Part shown: in pieces, positions 26,250 to 36,190 of the stretch | Layout: each line of letters starts with the position of its first letter | How positions within the stretch are numbered: the stretch's first letter is position 1 | From: an uncultured Roseibium sp. | GTDB lineage: Bacteria > Pseudomonadota > Alphaproteobacteria > Rhizobiales > Stappiaceae | Assembly: GCF_947496995.1 (NCBI RefSeq) | Contig: NZ_CANMFD010000007.1 | Coordinates: 124,001-188,000, forward strand | Reading direction: 5' to 3' | DNA: 64,000 nucleotides | Notes under the pieces: model-generated | What the model was told of the DNA's origin: nothing | Databases searched by the model: none | The model's input: only the letters and a program-made list of their open reading frames with translations | Translations under genes and position numbers: made by a program

Positions 26250-29200
26250 TCAGCTACAGCCGCTCGTGCCACCGCAGGTGTCGCACTTCAGGCATGTGCC
26301 GTTGCGGACCATGGTGAAGTTGCCGCATTCGGAGCAGCTTTCGCCTTCGTAGCCTTTCATGCGGGCCTGGGCGATTTGCTGGGCCGCGGAGTTGGGCTGC
26401 TGGGCCGGGGGGGTGGAGATTTCGACCGCCGCGGCGGCTTCCGAGCCGCGGGCGAAGGCCGTGGCGACGGCGGAGACCTGGGCAGCGGGGCTGCTGGTGG
26501 TCTTGACCGAGATCGCCTGGGTTGTCTCGCCGGCGGGATCACCGCTGGCAACGAGGCGGAAGCGCTCGGTCTGGCCGCGGACGAGGCCGTGCGAGACCAC
26601 CTGTCCGCCGCCCTGGTCGCGGCCTTCGTTCGGGCCCTTGCTCATGGCCGTGTTGCCGATGGCTTCCGGCGGCACATGGGCCAGGTCGTGACGGCCGAGG
26701 TAGGACACGGCCAGCTCGCGGAAGATGTAGTCGAGGATCGACGTGGCGTTCTTGATCGCCTCGTTGCCCTGCACCATGCCCGCCGGCTCAAACCGGGTGA
26801 AGGTGAAGGCATCGACGTATTCTTCCAGCGGCACGCCGTATTGCAGGCCGAGCGAGATGGCGATGGCGAAGTTGTTCATCAGGGAGCGGAAAGCGGCGCC
26901 TTCCTTGTGCATGTCGATGAAGATCTCGCCAAGACGGCCGTCCTGGTATTCGCCGGTGGTGAGATAGACCTTGTGGCCGCCGACGCGCGCCTTCTGGGTG
27001 TAGCCCTTGCGGCGGTCCGGCATTTTTTCACGTTCGCGCACCGCCCGTTCGATGATGCGTTCGACGATCTTCTCGGCGACAACTTCGGCGCGTGCGGCCT
27101 GCGGCCTTGCGGCGATTTCCTCGGCCGTGTCTTCCAGATCCTCGTCATCGTCAGCCAGAAGCTGCGAGTTGAGCGGCTGGGAAAGCTTGGAGCCGTCGCG
27201 GTAGAGCGCGTTGGCCTTGAGAGCCAGCTTCCAGGACAGAAGATAGGCTTCCTTGCAGTCCTCTACCGTTGCATCGTTGGGCATGTTGATCGTTTTGGAG
27301 ATCGCGCCGGAGATGAACGGCTGGGCCGAGGCCATCATGCGGATATGGCTTTCCACCGACAGGAAGCGCTTGCCGATGCGGCCGCACGGGTTGGCGCAGT
27401 CGAAGATCGGGTAATGCTCTTCCTTGAGGAAAGGCGCGCCTTCCAGGGTCATCGCACCGCACACATGAGTGTTGGCGGCTTCGATTTCCGACTTGGTAAA
27501 GCCCAGGTGGGTCAGCAGGTCGAAGGCCGGATCGGTCAGCTTTTCTTCCGGAACCATGAGGGCGGCCATCTGCTCGTCGCCGACCGTCCAGCGGTTGAAG
27601 ACGAACTTGATGTCGAAGGCGGAGCCGAGGGACGACTTGATCTTTTCCAGGCTCTCGTCGGAGAAGTCCTTTGCCTTGAGCGCCGCCGGGTTGATCGCCG
27701 GCGCCTGGTCGATGGAGCCGTGACCGACCGCGTAGGCCTCGATCTCGGCGATCTGGCTTTCCGAATAGCCGAGCTTGGCAAGGGCTTCGGGAACAGCGCG
27801 GTTGATGATCTTGAAATAGCCGCCGCCGGCCAGCTTCTTGAACTTCACCAGGGCGAAGTCCGGTTCGATGCCGGTCGTGTCGCAATCCATGACCAGACCG
27901 ATGGTGCCGGTCGGGGCGATGACGGTGGACTGGGCGTTGCGGAAGCCGTTCTGTTCGCCGAGCTGCAGCGCACGGTCCCAGGCTTTCTTGGCCCGGTCGA
28001 CGATCACCTTGTCCGGGCAATTGGCATGGTCAAGCGCAACCGGGTTGGTGTGCAGGTCCTCGTAACCTTCCGTTTCGCCATAGGCGGCGCGGCGGTGGTT
28101 GCGGATGACCTTGAGCATATGTTTGGCGTTTTTCTTGTAACCCGGGAAGGAGCCGAGTTCGCCGGCCATTTCCGCCGAGGTCGCATAGGAAACACCGGTC
28201 ATGACGGCGGTCAGCGCACCGCACAGGGCACGGCCTTCGTCGCTGTCATAGGGAATGCCGGAGGTCATCAGCAGGCCGCCGATGTTGGCGTAGCCGAGGC
28301 CGAGGGTGCGGAACTTGTAGGACAGTTCGGCAATTTCCTTCGACGGGAACTGTGCCATCAGCACAGAGATTTCCAGAACGACGGTCCACAGGCGAACGGC
28401 ATGTTCGTAGTTGTCGATGTCGAAGGACGCGTCCTCGCGGCGGAACTGCATCAGGTTCAGGGACGCCAGATTGCAGGCGGTGTCGTCCAGGAACATGTAT
28501 TCCGAGCAGGGATTGGACGCGCGGATCTCGCCATCGGCCAGGCAGGTGTGCCAGTCGTTGATGGTGGTGTGGTACTGCAGGCCCGGATCGGCGGAGGCCC
28601 AGGCGGCATAGCCGATCTGTTCCCACAGGTCCTTTGCCTGGACGGTCTTCAGCGTCTCGCCGCTGCGGCGGGCGGTCAGGTCCCAGGTGCCGTCCTCGAC
28701 GACGGCATTGAGAAAGCCGTCGGTGATGCGCACGGAGTTGTTGGAGTTCTGACCGGCGACCGTGAGGTAGGCTTCCGAATCCCAGTCGGTGTCATAGACC
28801 GGGAATTCGATCTTGGTGAAGCCCTGGCGGGCGAACTGGATGACGCGCTGGATGTAGTTCTCCGGCACCATCATCTTCTTGGCGGCGCGGATCTCACGCT
28901 TCAACGCGGGGTTCTTGGCCGGGTCGAAACATTCGCCGTTGTCGGCCTCGCAATTGACGCAGGCGCGCATGATGGCGCTGAGGTGCTTCTGGCAGACGCG
29001 GGAACCGGTGACGAGGGCCGCGACCTTCTGCTCTTCCTTGACCTTCCAGTTGATGTATTCCTCGATGTCGGGATGGTCGACATCGACCACGACCATCTTG
29101 GCCGCGCGGCGGGTGGTGCCGCCGGACTTGATCGCGCCGGCTGCCCGGTCGCCGATCTTCAGGAAGCTCATCAGGCCGGAGGACTTACCGCCGCCGGACA

Positions 29201-29933
29201 GGCGCTCGCCGGCCGCCCGGACATGGGAGAAGTTCGAGCCGGTACCCGAGCCGTATTTGAACAGGCGCGCTTCACGCACCCACAGGTCCATGATGCCGCC
29301 TTCGTTGACCAGGTCGTCGCCGACGGACTGGATGAAGCAGGCATGCGGCTGGGGATGCTCGTAGGCGGTCTTGGACTTGGTCAGGCGGCCGGTCTGGAAG
29401 TCGACATAGAAATGCCCCTGGCTCGGGCCGTCGATGCCATAGGCCCAGTGCAGGCCGGTGTTGAACCACTGCGGGGAGTTCGGCGCCACCTTCTGGGTCG
29501 CCAGCATGTAGCGGAGTTCGTCAAAGAAAGCCCGGGCGTCGGCTTCGCCGTCGAAGTAGCCGCCTTTCCAGCCCCAGTAGGTCCAGGTGCCGGCCAGGCG
29601 GTCGAACACCTGGCAACCGTCGATCTCGGAGCCGTAGCGCTCGTCTTCGGGCAGGTCCTCAAGGGCGGCTTCATCGGCTTCGTGGCGCCACAGCCAGGAC
29701 GGGACGGTGTTTTCCTCAACCGCCTTCAGCTTTGCCGGGACGCCCGCCTTGCGGAAATACTTCTGCGCCAGGATGTCGGCTGCGACCTGGGAAAACTGGG
29801 CCGGGACCTTGATATCGGCCAGACGGAAGACGACCGAACCATCCGGATTCCGGATCTCGCTGGTGGCCGTGCGAAATTCTATGGTGGCGTAAGGCGATTG
29901 ACCGTCCTTGGTATAGCGCCGCTCGATCCGCAT
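26250..29933 (-). CDS. nrdJ: Vitamin B12-dependent (class II) ribonucleotide reductase
   Basis: 1227 residues, normal for alphaproteobacterial NrdJ. It makes deoxyribonucleotides from ribonucleotides with adenosylcobalamin and needs no oxygen. Visible blocks: [25 protein letters not shown] active-site region (Cys and following Glu/Ala), [23 protein letters not shown], and a C-terminal zinc-ribbon tail with C-x2-C pairs ([16 protein letters not shown]) ending in GCS, which should carry the redox-active cysteines. Single gene with its own upstream promoter and long leader. The giant frame on the opposite strand (26211-30110) is a shadow created by GC-rich codon bias. Confidence 0.96.
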   Translation of the reverse strand: MRIERRYTKDGQSPYATIEFRTATSEIRNPDGSVVFRLADIKVPAQFSQVAADILAQKYFRKAGVPAKLKAVEENTVPSWLWRHEADEAALEDLPEDERYGSEIDGCQVFDRLAGTWTYWGWKGGYFDGEADARAFFDELRYMLATQKVAPNSPQWFNTGLHWAYGIDGPSQGHFYVDFQTGRLTKSKTAYEHPQPHACFIQSVGDDLVNEGGIMDLWVREARLFKYGSGTGSNFSHVRAAGERLSGGGKSSGLMSFLKIGDRAAGAIKSGGTTRRAAKMVVVDVDHPDIEEYINWKVKEEQKVAALVTGSRVCQKHLSAIMRACVNCEADNGECFDPAKNPALKREIRAAKKMMVPENYIQRVIQFARQGFTKIEFPVYDTDWDSEAYLTVAGQNSNNSVRITDGFLNAVVEDGTWDLTARRSGETLKTVQAKDLWEQIGYAAWASADPGLQYHTTINDWHTCLADGEIRASNPCSEYMFLDDTACNLASLNLMQFRREDASFDIDNYEHAVRLWTVVLEISVLMAQFPSKEIAELSYKFRTLGLGYANIGGLLMTSGIPYDSDEGRALCGALTAVMTGVSYATSAEMAGELGSFPGYKKNAKHMLKVIRNHRRAAYGETEGYEDLHTNPVALDHANCPDKVIVDRAKKAWDRALQLGEQNGFRNAQSTVIAPTGTIGLVMDCDTTGIEPDFALVKFKKLAGGGYFKIINRAVPEALAKLGYSESQIAEIEAYAVGHGSIDQAPAINPAALKAKDFSDESLEKIKSSLGSAFDIKFVFNRWTVGDEQMAALMVPEEKLTDPAFDLLTHLGFTKSEIEAANTHVCGAMTLEGAPFLKEEHYPIFDCANPCGRIGKRFLSVESHIRMMASAQPFISGAISKTINMPNDATVEDCKEAYLLSWKLALKANALYRDGSKLSQPLNSQLLADDDEDLEDTAEEIAARPQAARAEVVAEKIVERIIERAVREREKMPDRRKGYTQKARVGGHKVYLTTGEYQDGRLGEIFIDMHKEGAAFRSLMNNFAIAISLGLQYGVPLEEYVDAFTFTRFEPAGMVQGNEAIKNATSILDYIFRELAVSYLGRHDLAHVPPEAIGNTAMSKGPNEGRDQGGGQVVSHGLVRGQTERFRLVASGDPAGETTQAISVKTTSSPAAQVSAVATAFARGSEAAAAVEISTPPAQQPNSAAQQIAQARMKGYEGESCSECGNFTMVRNGTCLKCDTCGGTSGCS

Positions 29934-30082
29934 TCTCTAAGTCCCCTTGTATCGCATCCCGGTTCTGCCCGAACCGGACTTCTCGTCCGCATCACATCCG
30001 GCCTGGCGTCGCCGCCGGCCACCCGGTCGAGGGATGCCAATCGGGATCGATTGATCATCCTGAACCGACCGGTTCAAAAGTG

Positions 30083-30126
30083 CTGGAGCCTCCTGGTCGC
30101 GTTCACATGAACACGGGATGCTCCAG
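30083..30126 (-). repeat. Leader hairpin repeat, copy A (nrdJ)
   Basis: CTGGAGC and GCTCCAG pair across 30 nt, with an inner palindrome GTTCACATGAAC. It lies about 150 nt before the nrdJ start, inside the predicted transcript leader. The 42-nt core 30084-30125 aligns without gaps to 37331-37372 and 59610-59651. Other symmetric pieces of this leader are GAACCG-AC-CGGTTC (30062-30075) and CCGGTTC...GAACCGG (29959-29977). Confidence 0.65.
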
Positions 30127-30190
30127 AGCCGAATGCCGCCTTGTCATTGCCAGGCTCTGAGCCTGTATGTAGCGTATCTGAATTGCTGGT

Positions 30191-30225
30191 CCACTATATA
30201 TAGTGTTATTCAACAGGTTTGTCAC
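30191..30225 (-). promoter_or_regulatory. nrdJ promoter with NrdR box over the -10
   Basis: CCACTATATATAGTGT (30191-30206) contains a perfect 14-bp palindrome and matches the NrdR-box consensus closely. Reading leftwards, GTGACA (reverse of 30220-30225), a 17-bp spacer and TATATA (reverse of 30197-30202) make a sigma70-type promoter, with the box covering the -10. NrdR is the ATP/dATP-sensing repressor of ribonucleotide reductases. NrdR boxes normally come in pairs; a weak second candidate may lie near 30163-30178, but I am not convinced. The leader to nrdJ would be about 255 nt. Confidence 0.75.
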
Positions 30226-30675
30226 GGTGTGGAACACAGAAACAGGCGCAAGGAATCCCGTCCTCCGGCTTAAGGCTGAAAAGCCGGAAGGGGCTACGCT
30301 GACACTTACTTTCTGGATGACCGGAGCGCCCGGAAGGGCTCCCGACTACGCACATCGCAATGATAGTGAAACTAATGTAAACGAATTCTTAAGGTCAAGG
30401 CGTGAGTGACAACAGCTAGTGCCCAACTCGTAGGCAAACGCAAAATCTTGTGTGCGAATGTGGATAGTGGGGAGGGGGGAGGACAAGCGCAACCATCTGG
30501 AATTTAGCGCTTGCTTTCCCGGCGAAGCGATGCCGCCCGCCCGGGCAGTGGTTTCTGTGGATGAGAGTGCGTAAAGTTTTATGAAAATTTGAAGAAAATG
30601 GCCGGGATCGATTTCAACGGGGTTTAAGCCGGGTCTGGTTTAGTGCGGGCAGGACAGGATAGGGGCCCGCATTTC
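30226..30675. other. Gene-free stretch upstream of the receiver-domain gene
   Basis: About 450 bp with no convincing gene. A hairpin (TCCGGCTT / AAGCCGGA, 30264-30288) is the only clear structure. A purine-rich G tract occurs near 30470-30482. The promoter of the receiver-domain gene must lie here, but I could not place it. A 68-codon open frame at 30203-30409 overlaps the NrdR box and has no recognisable features. Confidence 0.5.
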
Positions 30676-31380
30676 ATGAAGCATCACGCCGCCTTCGGGC
30701 TTTCGATGGAGGACATCGACGCTGTTGTCGTTGAGGACAGCAAGCCGATGCAAACGATTCTGAGGTCGATTCTCCTCAGCTTCAAGGTTGCGCGTGTGCG
30801 GGTGTTCGATTCGGCCGATGATGCGCTGGAAGCCAGCCTGGCCGAACCGCCAAATGTGATTCTGACCGACTGGCGCATGGAGCCGACCTCCGGATACCAG
30901 TTCCTGCGTCTCGTGCGGCACCGCCACATGGAACCGCTCTGCTACGTACCGATTCTCTTCGTCACCGCGCATGGCACCCGGCCGCTGGTGGACAAGGCGC
31001 TGCGCGCCGGCGCGCATCATGTGCTGGTCAAGCCGGTGTCTCCATCGACGCTGCACAAGCGGCTGACATGGATCCTGAACGACGACCGTCCGATGACGCT
31101 GGAACATTCCGGCTTCTACAACATCTATGGCATCCACAAGACCCTGGATGCGCAGGCGGAGAAGATGCAAACCCTGGCGGGGGCGCGCCTTCATCACAAG
31201 ATCGCGACTCAAAAGCGCGCCGAAGTGGAGGGGGCCGTCGAAGCGGCCTTCGAAAACAACCAGGACCGGGGCCCGATGTTCGCGGGTGAGAAAAAGGAAG
31301 AGCCGAAACAGCATTCGGCGGCGGCCAAGCACATCCGCGACGCGGGATTCGCCGCGGTCAAGGGCGCCAAGGTTCACTGA
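30676..31380 (+). CDS. CheY-like receiver protein with uncharacterised C-terminal extension
   Basis: 234 residues. Receiver domain at about 13-135: acidic pair Glu20-Asp21, phosphoacceptor Asp65 (ILTDWRM), Thr97, and Lys119 followed by Pro (VKPVSP). The last 100 residues have no DNA-binding or enzymatic motif; they are charged and likely helical, with a Lys/Glu-rich part before KHIRDAGFAAVKGA. No kinase gene is adjacent. ATG 30676 was preferred over GTG 30643 by comparison with where the domain starts. It probably works by protein-protein contact as a single-domain response regulator; the partner is unknown. Confidence 0.82.
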   Translation: MKHHAAFGLSMEDIDAVVVEDSKPMQTILRSILLSFKVARVRVFDSADDALEASLAEPPNVILTDWRMEPTSGYQFLRLVRHRHMEPLCYVPILFVTAHGTRPLVDKALRAGAHHVLVKPVSPSTLHKRLTWILNDDRPMTLEHSGFYNIYGIHKTLDAQAEKMQTLAGARLHHKIATQKRAEVEGAVEAAFENNQDRGPMFAGEKKEEPKQHSAAAKHIRDAGFAAVKGAKVH

Positions 31381-31531
31381 GTTCCGGCCCGCTTGCCGTT
31401 TTATCCTCAATTGCAGGATACTCGAACTGGACACAAGCGCCTGTTGCCGCCATAGTCCGCCGAAATCCGGCATCCAGGTTCAGCGGTTTCCGGAGTTCGA
31501 GGATCTGTCATCAAGGGACCTTTAGAGGGCC

Positions 31532-31918
31532 ATGAAAACTCTGCTGCTTGAATTGTTCACCTGGTGGAACGGCCAGACCATGGGCACCCGTTTCTTCACG
31601 TGGCGCAAGGGCGAGTTCGTCGGCGAAGACGAACTCGGCAACAAGTATTACAAGGAACGCGCGGGCAAGAAGCGCTGGGTGATCTACAAGGATCTCGCAG
31701 AGGCTTCCCAGATTCCTCCGGGCTGGCACGGCTGGATGCATCACAGGGTCGACACGCCGCCGGTGGATGAAACCTATCACGCCAAGCACTGGCAGAAGCC
31801 GCATGAGCCGAACTACACCGGCACACCGGCAGCCTATCGCCCGCACGGCTCGATCCTGACCCCTGAAAAACGTCCCGAAGTCACCGGCGACTACGAGGCC
31901 TGGACGCCGGGCAACTGA
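31532..31918 (+). CDS. NADH:ubiquinone oxidoreductase accessory subunit, NDUFA12 family
   Basis: 128 residues. Family features: TWWNGQTMGTRFFTWRKGEFVGEDELGNKYYKER near the start, KRWVIYKD, then IPPGWHGWMHH and the PHEPNYTGTP tail. This is the bacterial homologue of complex I subunit B17.2, found in alphaproteobacteria, where it attaches to the peripheral arm of complex I. Alone on the plus strand, with its own rho-independent terminator downstream. Confidence 0.93.
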   Translation: MKTLLLELFTWWNGQTMGTRFFTWRKGEFVGEDELGNKYYKERAGKKRWVIYKDLAEASQIPPGWHGWMHHRVDTPPVDETYHAKHWQKPHEPNYTGTPAAYRPHGSILTPEKRPEVTGDYEAWTPGN

Positions 31919-31970
31919 GGCAAGGCGGTCTGTTCGCCACCTTCGGCTATCCAATCAAAATGTCTCCTGA

Positions 31971-31998
31971 AGCCCCGCATTTGCGGGGCTTTTGTTTT
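31971..31998 (+). terminator. Rho-independent terminator of the NDUFA12 gene
   Basis: AGCCCCGC / GCGGGGCT stem with a short ATTT loop, followed by TTTGTTTTT. Strong and well placed, 53 bp after the stop. Confidence 0.88.
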
Positions 31999-32072
31999 TG
32001 GTGAAGCTGAGCATCGTTCTTGCTGCGGTCATCAACTCTGTTGAGCGAACTGAGAGGCTGAATACCACCCTC

Positions 32073-32295
32073 GGCTGTCACCCCGGCCAAGCGCAGCGCC
32101 GAGCCGGGGCCCACTCGTTCGCAGAGGCTCTCTTGGGTGCCTCTAAGGCCGCTTCAAACACAGCCCCCGGGACAAACAATACGGCGTACAGGTCCGAAGC
32201 GGGTAGCGACCGCCGATGAACAATCGCCCTTGCTTCAGCAAGCGGCACCGCGAGTGGGCCCCGGGTCTCCGCTTCGCCGCGCCCGGGGTGACACC
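32073..32295. repeat. 223-bp imperfect inverted repeat element
   Basis: Left arm 32073-32117 (starts GGCTGTCACCCCGG, ends GGGGCCCACTCG) and right arm 32251-32295 (CGAGTGGGCCCCGGG ... GGGGTGACACC) are reverse complements with some mismatches. The 133-bp centre has no gene. TGTCACCCCGG...CGGGGCCCACTCG palindromes are, from memory, common scattered repeats in alphaproteobacteria. It lies in the 600-bp gene-free gap between the NDUFA12 gene and a membrane protein gene. Confidence 0.75.
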
Positions 32296-32439
32296 CGGTG
32301 CGAGGGAACGTTGCCAAATCAACACCGTAACCGCCCGCGAAACCGGGAAGCCTTCTCCGGATACCGTTGACCCAATCGCCAACGAACAATCAACTCTGTT
32401 TTAGATTTCGTCTCTTAGCCTCGCAGTCGCGGGGCTATT

Positions 32440-32528
32440 CCCTTTGGTATCATGCGGCGCAGGTGGCTTATACCAAAGAGCGTTGATTAGGACTCATCAG
32501 AGGGGTCATAATCAATGCTCTTTGGTAT
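32440..32528. repeat. Inverted repeat with a third half-copy, at a gene 3' end
   Basis: Arms 32470-32489 and 32509-32528 (ATACCAAAGAGC... and ...GCTCTTTGGTAT) match over 20 nt with one mismatch and a 19-nt loop. A third partial copy, CTTTGGTAT at 32440-32448, could pair with the left arm instead, giving two alternative hairpins. It borders directly on the stop codon of the minus-strand membrane protein gene and may serve as its terminator. Another small stem (32415-32436, AGCCtCGC/GCGgGGCT) lies just before it. Confidence 0.65.
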
Positions 32529-33508
32529 TACTTGCTTACCGCTTTTCCCTGCGCCGATGCCGACTGGGCGCCGAAGAGGGTGCTGGCGGCGGAGATCATC
32601 CGGTTGAGGATCAGGATCACCAGGGACGTGCTGTAGCCGAGCACGAACGGCATGAGCAAAAGCAGCGACTGGTTGGTGAAGGCAATCTCGGACCGTGTGG
32701 GAACGGTGGTCTTGTTGAGGGCTGAATTGCTGAGGCTCTTCACGAAACTCAGGAACTCGTGGAACCCGAAGGGCAGGGTGAAGAACAGCGCGAAGAGGGC
32801 GCCCAGAACGATCCGCTGAATGATCAGCCGGGTGTCGGATATGTCGAAGGTGATGTCGCTGGTGACCGAGATGGCGTTGAAGCCGATGAAGGCCGCCGAG
32901 CCGATAGCCCCGAGAGACATCAGCCAAAGCAGGAAAAACAGCACCATCAGGGCGACATCGACGCCTTTGCTGAAAATCGAGACTTCGGCGGCCATCAGCA
33001 CCGACAAGATCATCGATCCGATGGAGATCGCCACCAGCCAGACAACGATTGTAGGCAGGAAGGTCGGCATCTGCGACACCAGGAACCGTTTGCGGTTGGC
33101 ATCCGTGAGGAGCGCGAACAGGATCTGGGTTTTCTTTTCCACCGCCTGCCATTCGCTGTCCGAGGGCGCCCGGCCTGTCACGGTCGCGCGGGCGGCTTTC
33201 AGGCAATTGAGTTCTCCCAGAGAGAAATTCTCGGGCAGGGTGGTCGCCTCGCGGATCAGAAAGGAATGCAGGCCGCGCAGGGTCGCCAGATCCTTGTTGA
33301 ACTTCTGGTCACTGATGGTGTGGCCGGGAGGGGCGCTGCGGCCCGTGTGTTCGTCCTCAGCGGGACCGGGCCGGGCGATGCCCGGTTTCGTGTCGGGAAC
33401 GGGGCTGGTCACGTCCGCATGGCCGAGGAGTTCTTCCGGCAAACCGGTGGCCTGCCTGGATTTCCCGGCACCCGCCTTGTTGCCGCTTTCCCTGACTTCC
33501 CCTGGCAT
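32528..33508 (-). CDS. Hypothetical membrane protein, four membrane segments
   Basis: 326 residues when started at ATG 33508, which has AGGATC upstream; the longer frame from 33553 begins with TTG. The first ~140 residues are hydrophilic and rich in Gly/Pro/Ala, then four hydrophobic segments follow: PTIVVWLVAISIGSMILSVLMAA, VALMVLFFLLWLMSLGAIGSAAFIG-like, IVLGALFALFFTLPF, and LLLLMPFVLGYSTSLVILIL. No enzymatic motif recognised. It might be a sensor, channel or envelope protein; I cannot say. Stop codon lies within the inverted repeat. Confidence 0.75.
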   Translation of the reverse strand: MPGEVRESGNKAGAGKSRQATGLPEELLGHADVTSPVPDTKPGIARPGPAEDEHTGRSAPPGHTISDQKFNKDLATLRGLHSFLIREATTLPENFSLGELNCLKAARATVTGRAPSDSEWQAVEKKTQILFALLTDANRKRFLVSQMPTFLPTIVVWLVAISIGSMILSVLMAAEVSIFSKGVDVALMVLFFLLWLMSLGAIGSAAFIGFNAISVTSDITFDISDTRLIIQRIVLGALFALFFTLPFGFHEFLSFVKSLSNSALNKTTVPTRSEIAFTNQSLLLLMPFVLGYSTSLVILILNRMISAASTLFGAQSASAQGKAVSK

Positions 33509-33618
33509 GACCGATCCTGACGAACGTGATGTTACGCAGGGGAATGCTAGCAAGAAACGAATCAGGTAGCAATCTCAGCCGGTTTGCAAGTCATGGTGGC
33601 GTTGGCGGCGAGCCCTGA

Positions 33619-34314
33619 TTATGTGGCGGTGACCGGTCGGGCTTTCCACTTGTCGAGCACGTCGAGGACTTCCTGGCCGCTTGCTTGCGGTGACAGGGCA
33701 TAAAAGTCGGTCTCGAGTTTCAGGGCTTCGGAAAGCTGCTTGCTGTAGTCGGCCTGGGAGACTTCCTGTGTCCCGAACTTGCTCAGGTGATCGGTCACGA
33801 ACTGCGTGTCGAGCAGGCTGTAACCGCCGACGATCAGCCTTGCGACCAGATGGGCGAGACAGACTTTCGACGCGTCCGTGCGGAAGGTGAACATGCTTTC
33901 CCCGAAGAAAGCTCCGTTCAGGCTGACGCCGTAAAGGCCGCCGACAAGTTCGCCGTCCTGCCAGGCTTCCACCGTGTGGCAGTAGCCCATCTCGAAAAGT
34001 TCGCCGTAAAGACGGCGGATCTCGCGGTTGATCCAGGTTTTCTGGCGCCCGGGCATGGGCTCGGCGCAGCCATCGATGATGCCCTGGAAGTCGGTGCTGA
34101 CCCGGACTTCGAAGACATCGTTGCGGATGGTGCGCCTGAGGCGCCGGGGCATGTGAAAATCGTCAAGCGGGAGGATGCCGCGCTGTTCCGGCTCCAGCCA
34201 GAAAAGACCGGGATCGTCGGCGGACTCGGCCATGGGAAACAGGCCGCAGGCGTAGGCTTTTAGAAGCACCTGCGGCGTGATTTCCATCACGATGTCGTCT
34301 TTATATCCAGCCAT
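33619..34314 (-). CDS. aat: Leucyl/phenylalanyl-tRNA-protein transferase
   Basis: 231 residues. Attaches Leu or Phe to proteins with N-terminal Arg/Lys, marking them for ClpS/ClpAP (N-degron pathway). Family blocks: [97 protein letters not shown]. The ninth-codon ATG before EITPQVL (34287) is an equally good start. It follows accC by 48 bp in the same direction, the usual alphaproteobacterial arrangement accB-accC-aat. Confidence 0.95.
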   Translation of the reverse strand: MAGYKDDIVMEITPQVLLKAYACGLFPMAESADDPGLFWLEPEQRGILPLDDFHMPRRLRRTIRNDVFEVRVSTDFQGIIDGCAEPMPGRQKTWINREIRRLYGELFEMGYCHTVEAWQDGELVGGLYGVSLNGAFFGESMFTFRTDASKVCLAHLVARLIVGGYSLLDTQFVTDHLSKFGTQEVSQADYSKQLSEALKLETDFYALSPQASGQEVLDVLDKWKARPVTAT

Positions 34315-34362
34315 TGGGCCTCACAGTCCGCCCGGCTCGGGCGCGCCCTTGCCGAAATCCGG

Positions 34363-35709
34363 TCAGCTCGACTTCTTGGCCAGGTATTTCTCCAGCCAGT
34401 GAATGTCGTACTGACCGTTTGCGATGTCCTGATTGTCCACCAAATCGCGGAAAAGCGGAATAGTCGACTTGATTTCGTCAACCACAAATTCATCGAGGCA
34501 GCGGCGAAGACGCATCATGCATTCCACGCGGTTGCGGCCGTGCACGATGAGCTTGCCGATGAGGCTGTCGTAATAGGGCGGGATCTTGTAGCCCTGATAG
34601 ACGCCGGAATCGACCCGCACGCCAAGTCCGCCGGGCGTATGGTAATAGGTAATGGTGCCCGGTGAGGGAGCGAATGTGACGGGATCTTCCGCATTGATCC
34701 GGCACTCGATGGCATGACCGTCGAACCGGATGTCTTCCTGAACCATATCCAGCGAGCCACCGGCGGCGATGCGGATCTGTTCGTTGACGAGATCGATACC
34801 GGTGATCATTTCGGTGACCGGATGCTCCACCTGGAGGCGGGTATTCATCTCGATGAAATAGAATTCGCCGTTTTCGTAGAGAAATTCCACCGTGCCGACG
34901 CCGCGGTATTTCAGCTTGCGCATGGCGTTGGCGACGATTTCGCCGATCTCGTGGCGCTGTTCGGCATTCAGGGACGGTGAGGGCGCTTCTTCAAGAACCT
35001 TCTGGTGACGGCGCTGCAAGGAGCAATCCCGTTCGCCCAGATGCACCGCGTTGCCCTTGCCGTCGCCCAGAACCTGGATCTCGATATGGCGGGGCTGGCT
35101 GAGGTATTTTTCCATGTAGAGGGCGTCATCGCCGAAAGCCGCCTTGGCTTCCGACCGCGCAGTGGAAAGCGCCGAATCGAGTTCCGATTCCGTCCTGGCG
35201 ACCTTCATGCCGCGGCCACCGCCGCCGGCAGCTGCCTTGACCAGAACCGGATAGCCGATTTCCCGGGCGATCGCGTGGGCGTCGTCCTGCGGGGTCACGG
35301 CACCGTCGGAACCGGGAACGACCGGAATTCCCAGTTCGATCGCGGTCTTCTTGGCCTGGATCTTGTCGCCCATGATGCGAATATGCTCGGCGGACGGTCC
35401 GATGAACTCGATATTGTGGGCTTCCAGAATTTCCGCGAAGCGGGCGTTCTCGGACAAGAAGCCGTATCCGGGATGGACCGCATCGGCGCCCGTGATCTCG
35501 CAGGCTGCCAGGAGCTGCGGAATGTTCAGGTAACTTTCGCGCGCCGAGGGCGGGCCGATACAGACGCTTTCGTCGGCCAGACGCACATGCATGGCGTCGG
35601 CGTCCGCGGTGGAATGAACCGCCACGGTCGAAATGCCGAGTTCCTTGCAGGCACGCAGGATACGAAGCGCGATTTCGCCGCGATTGGCGATGAGGATTTT
35701 CGAAAACAT
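34363..35709 (-). CDS. accC: Acetyl-CoA carboxylase biotin carboxylase subunit
   Basis: 448 residues. ATP-dependent carboxylation of biotin on AccB, the first step of fatty acid synthesis. Motifs: [13 protein letters not shown] start, GYGFLSENA, the ATP-grasp glycine loop [20 protein letters not shown] ([11 protein letters not shown]), [16 protein letters not shown]. Start ATG 35709 (MFSKIL) is the family norm; a GTG two codons upstream has better ribosome-site spacing and cannot be excluded. 16 bp after accB in one operon. Confidence 0.96.
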   Translation of the reverse strand: MFSKILIANRGEIALRILRACKELGISTVAVHSTADADAMHVRLADESVCIGPPSARESYLNIPQLLAACEITGADAVHPGYGFLSENARFAEILEAHNIEFIGPSAEHIRIMGDKIQAKKTAIELGIPVVPGSDGAVTPQDDAHAIAREIGYPVLVKAAAGGGGRGMKVARTESELDSALSTARSEAKAAFGDDALYMEKYLSQPRHIEIQVLGDGKGNAVHLGERDCSLQRRHQKVLEEAPSPSLNAEQRHEIGEIVANAMRKLKYRGVGTVEFLYENGEFYFIEMNTRLQVEHPVTEMITGIDLVNEQIRIAAGGSLDMVQEDIRFDGHAIECRINAEDPVTFAPSPGTITYYHTPGGLGVRVDSGVYQGYKIPPYYDSLIGKLIVHGRNRVECMMRLRRCLDEFVVDEIKSTIPLFRDLVDNQDIANGQYDIHWLEKYLAKKSS

Positions 35710-35725
35710 GGCCACGGCGGCTCCC

Positions 35726-36190
35726 TTATTCGACGATAATGAGCGGTTCGCCGAATTCCACCGGCTGGGCGTCGTCTACCAGTATCTGTTTGACGGTTCC
35801 TGCCTTGGTGGTGGGAATGTGGTTCATGGTCTTCATGGCTTCGATGATCAGGATCGACTGACCTTCGGTCACCTTGTCGCCGACCTGGATAAAAGGCGCG
35901 GCGCCGGGCTCGGGAGAAAGATAGGCAGTGCCGACCATCGGTGAAAGGACCGTTCCGGGATGCGGGGCCGATTCCTGGGCAGGCGCCGCTGCCGAGGGGG
36001 CCGGGGCAGCCGCTGCGGGCGCCATGGTGGGAGCCATCATGTTGACAGGGGCATTGACCGACATCTGGCGGGCGACGCGGATGCGCGTATCGCCTTGTTC
36101 CAACTCGATCTCTGACAGATTAGTCTCATCCAGAAGGATGGCGAGATCCCGGATCATGGCCGTGTCGAATTTCTTGTTATCATTACGCAT
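35726..36190 (-). CDS. accB: Acetyl-CoA carboxylase biotin carboxyl carrier protein
   Basis: 154 residues. N-terminal helical segment, Ala/Pro-rich linker (about 55-80), then the biotinyl domain with the biotinylation site EAMKTMN (Lys about 10 residues after QSILI). Receives biotin-bound carboxyl from AccC and delivers it to the carboxyltransferase. ATG 36190 matches the family N-terminus ([20 protein letters not shown] follows); the extra 35 codons of the longer frame look unrelated. Upstream, 36191-36467 has no gene; from memory aroQ often stands here in related genomes, and it is missing. Confidence 0.95.
   Translation of the reverse strand: MRNDNKKFDTAMIRDLAILLDETNLSEIELEQGDTRIRVARQMSVNAPVNMMAPTMAPAAAAPAPSAAAPAQESAPHPGTVLSPMVGTAYLSPEPGAAPFIQVGDKVTEGQSILIIEAMKTMNHIPTTKAGTVKQILVDDAQPVEFGEPLIIVE

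Noticed and set aside
26211..30110. 1299-codon open frame antisense to nrdJ
   Set aside because: It mirrors the nrdJ codons throughout, has the typical Arg/Gly/Ala/Val-rich composition of a shadow frame, and no recognisable domain.
29934..30180. Cobalamin riboswitch ahead of nrdJ
   Set aside because: I looked for the B12-box (GCCACTG-like) and the conserved core on the minus strand and found neither, although the leader is structured.
30203..30409. 68-codon open frame near the nrdJ promoter
   Set aside because: It starts inside the NrdR box region, has no ribosome site or recognisable content, and looks like chance.
32092..32389. Small open frames within the 223-bp inverted repeat
   Set aside because: They result from the repeat's GC-rich arms and have no start signals or family features.
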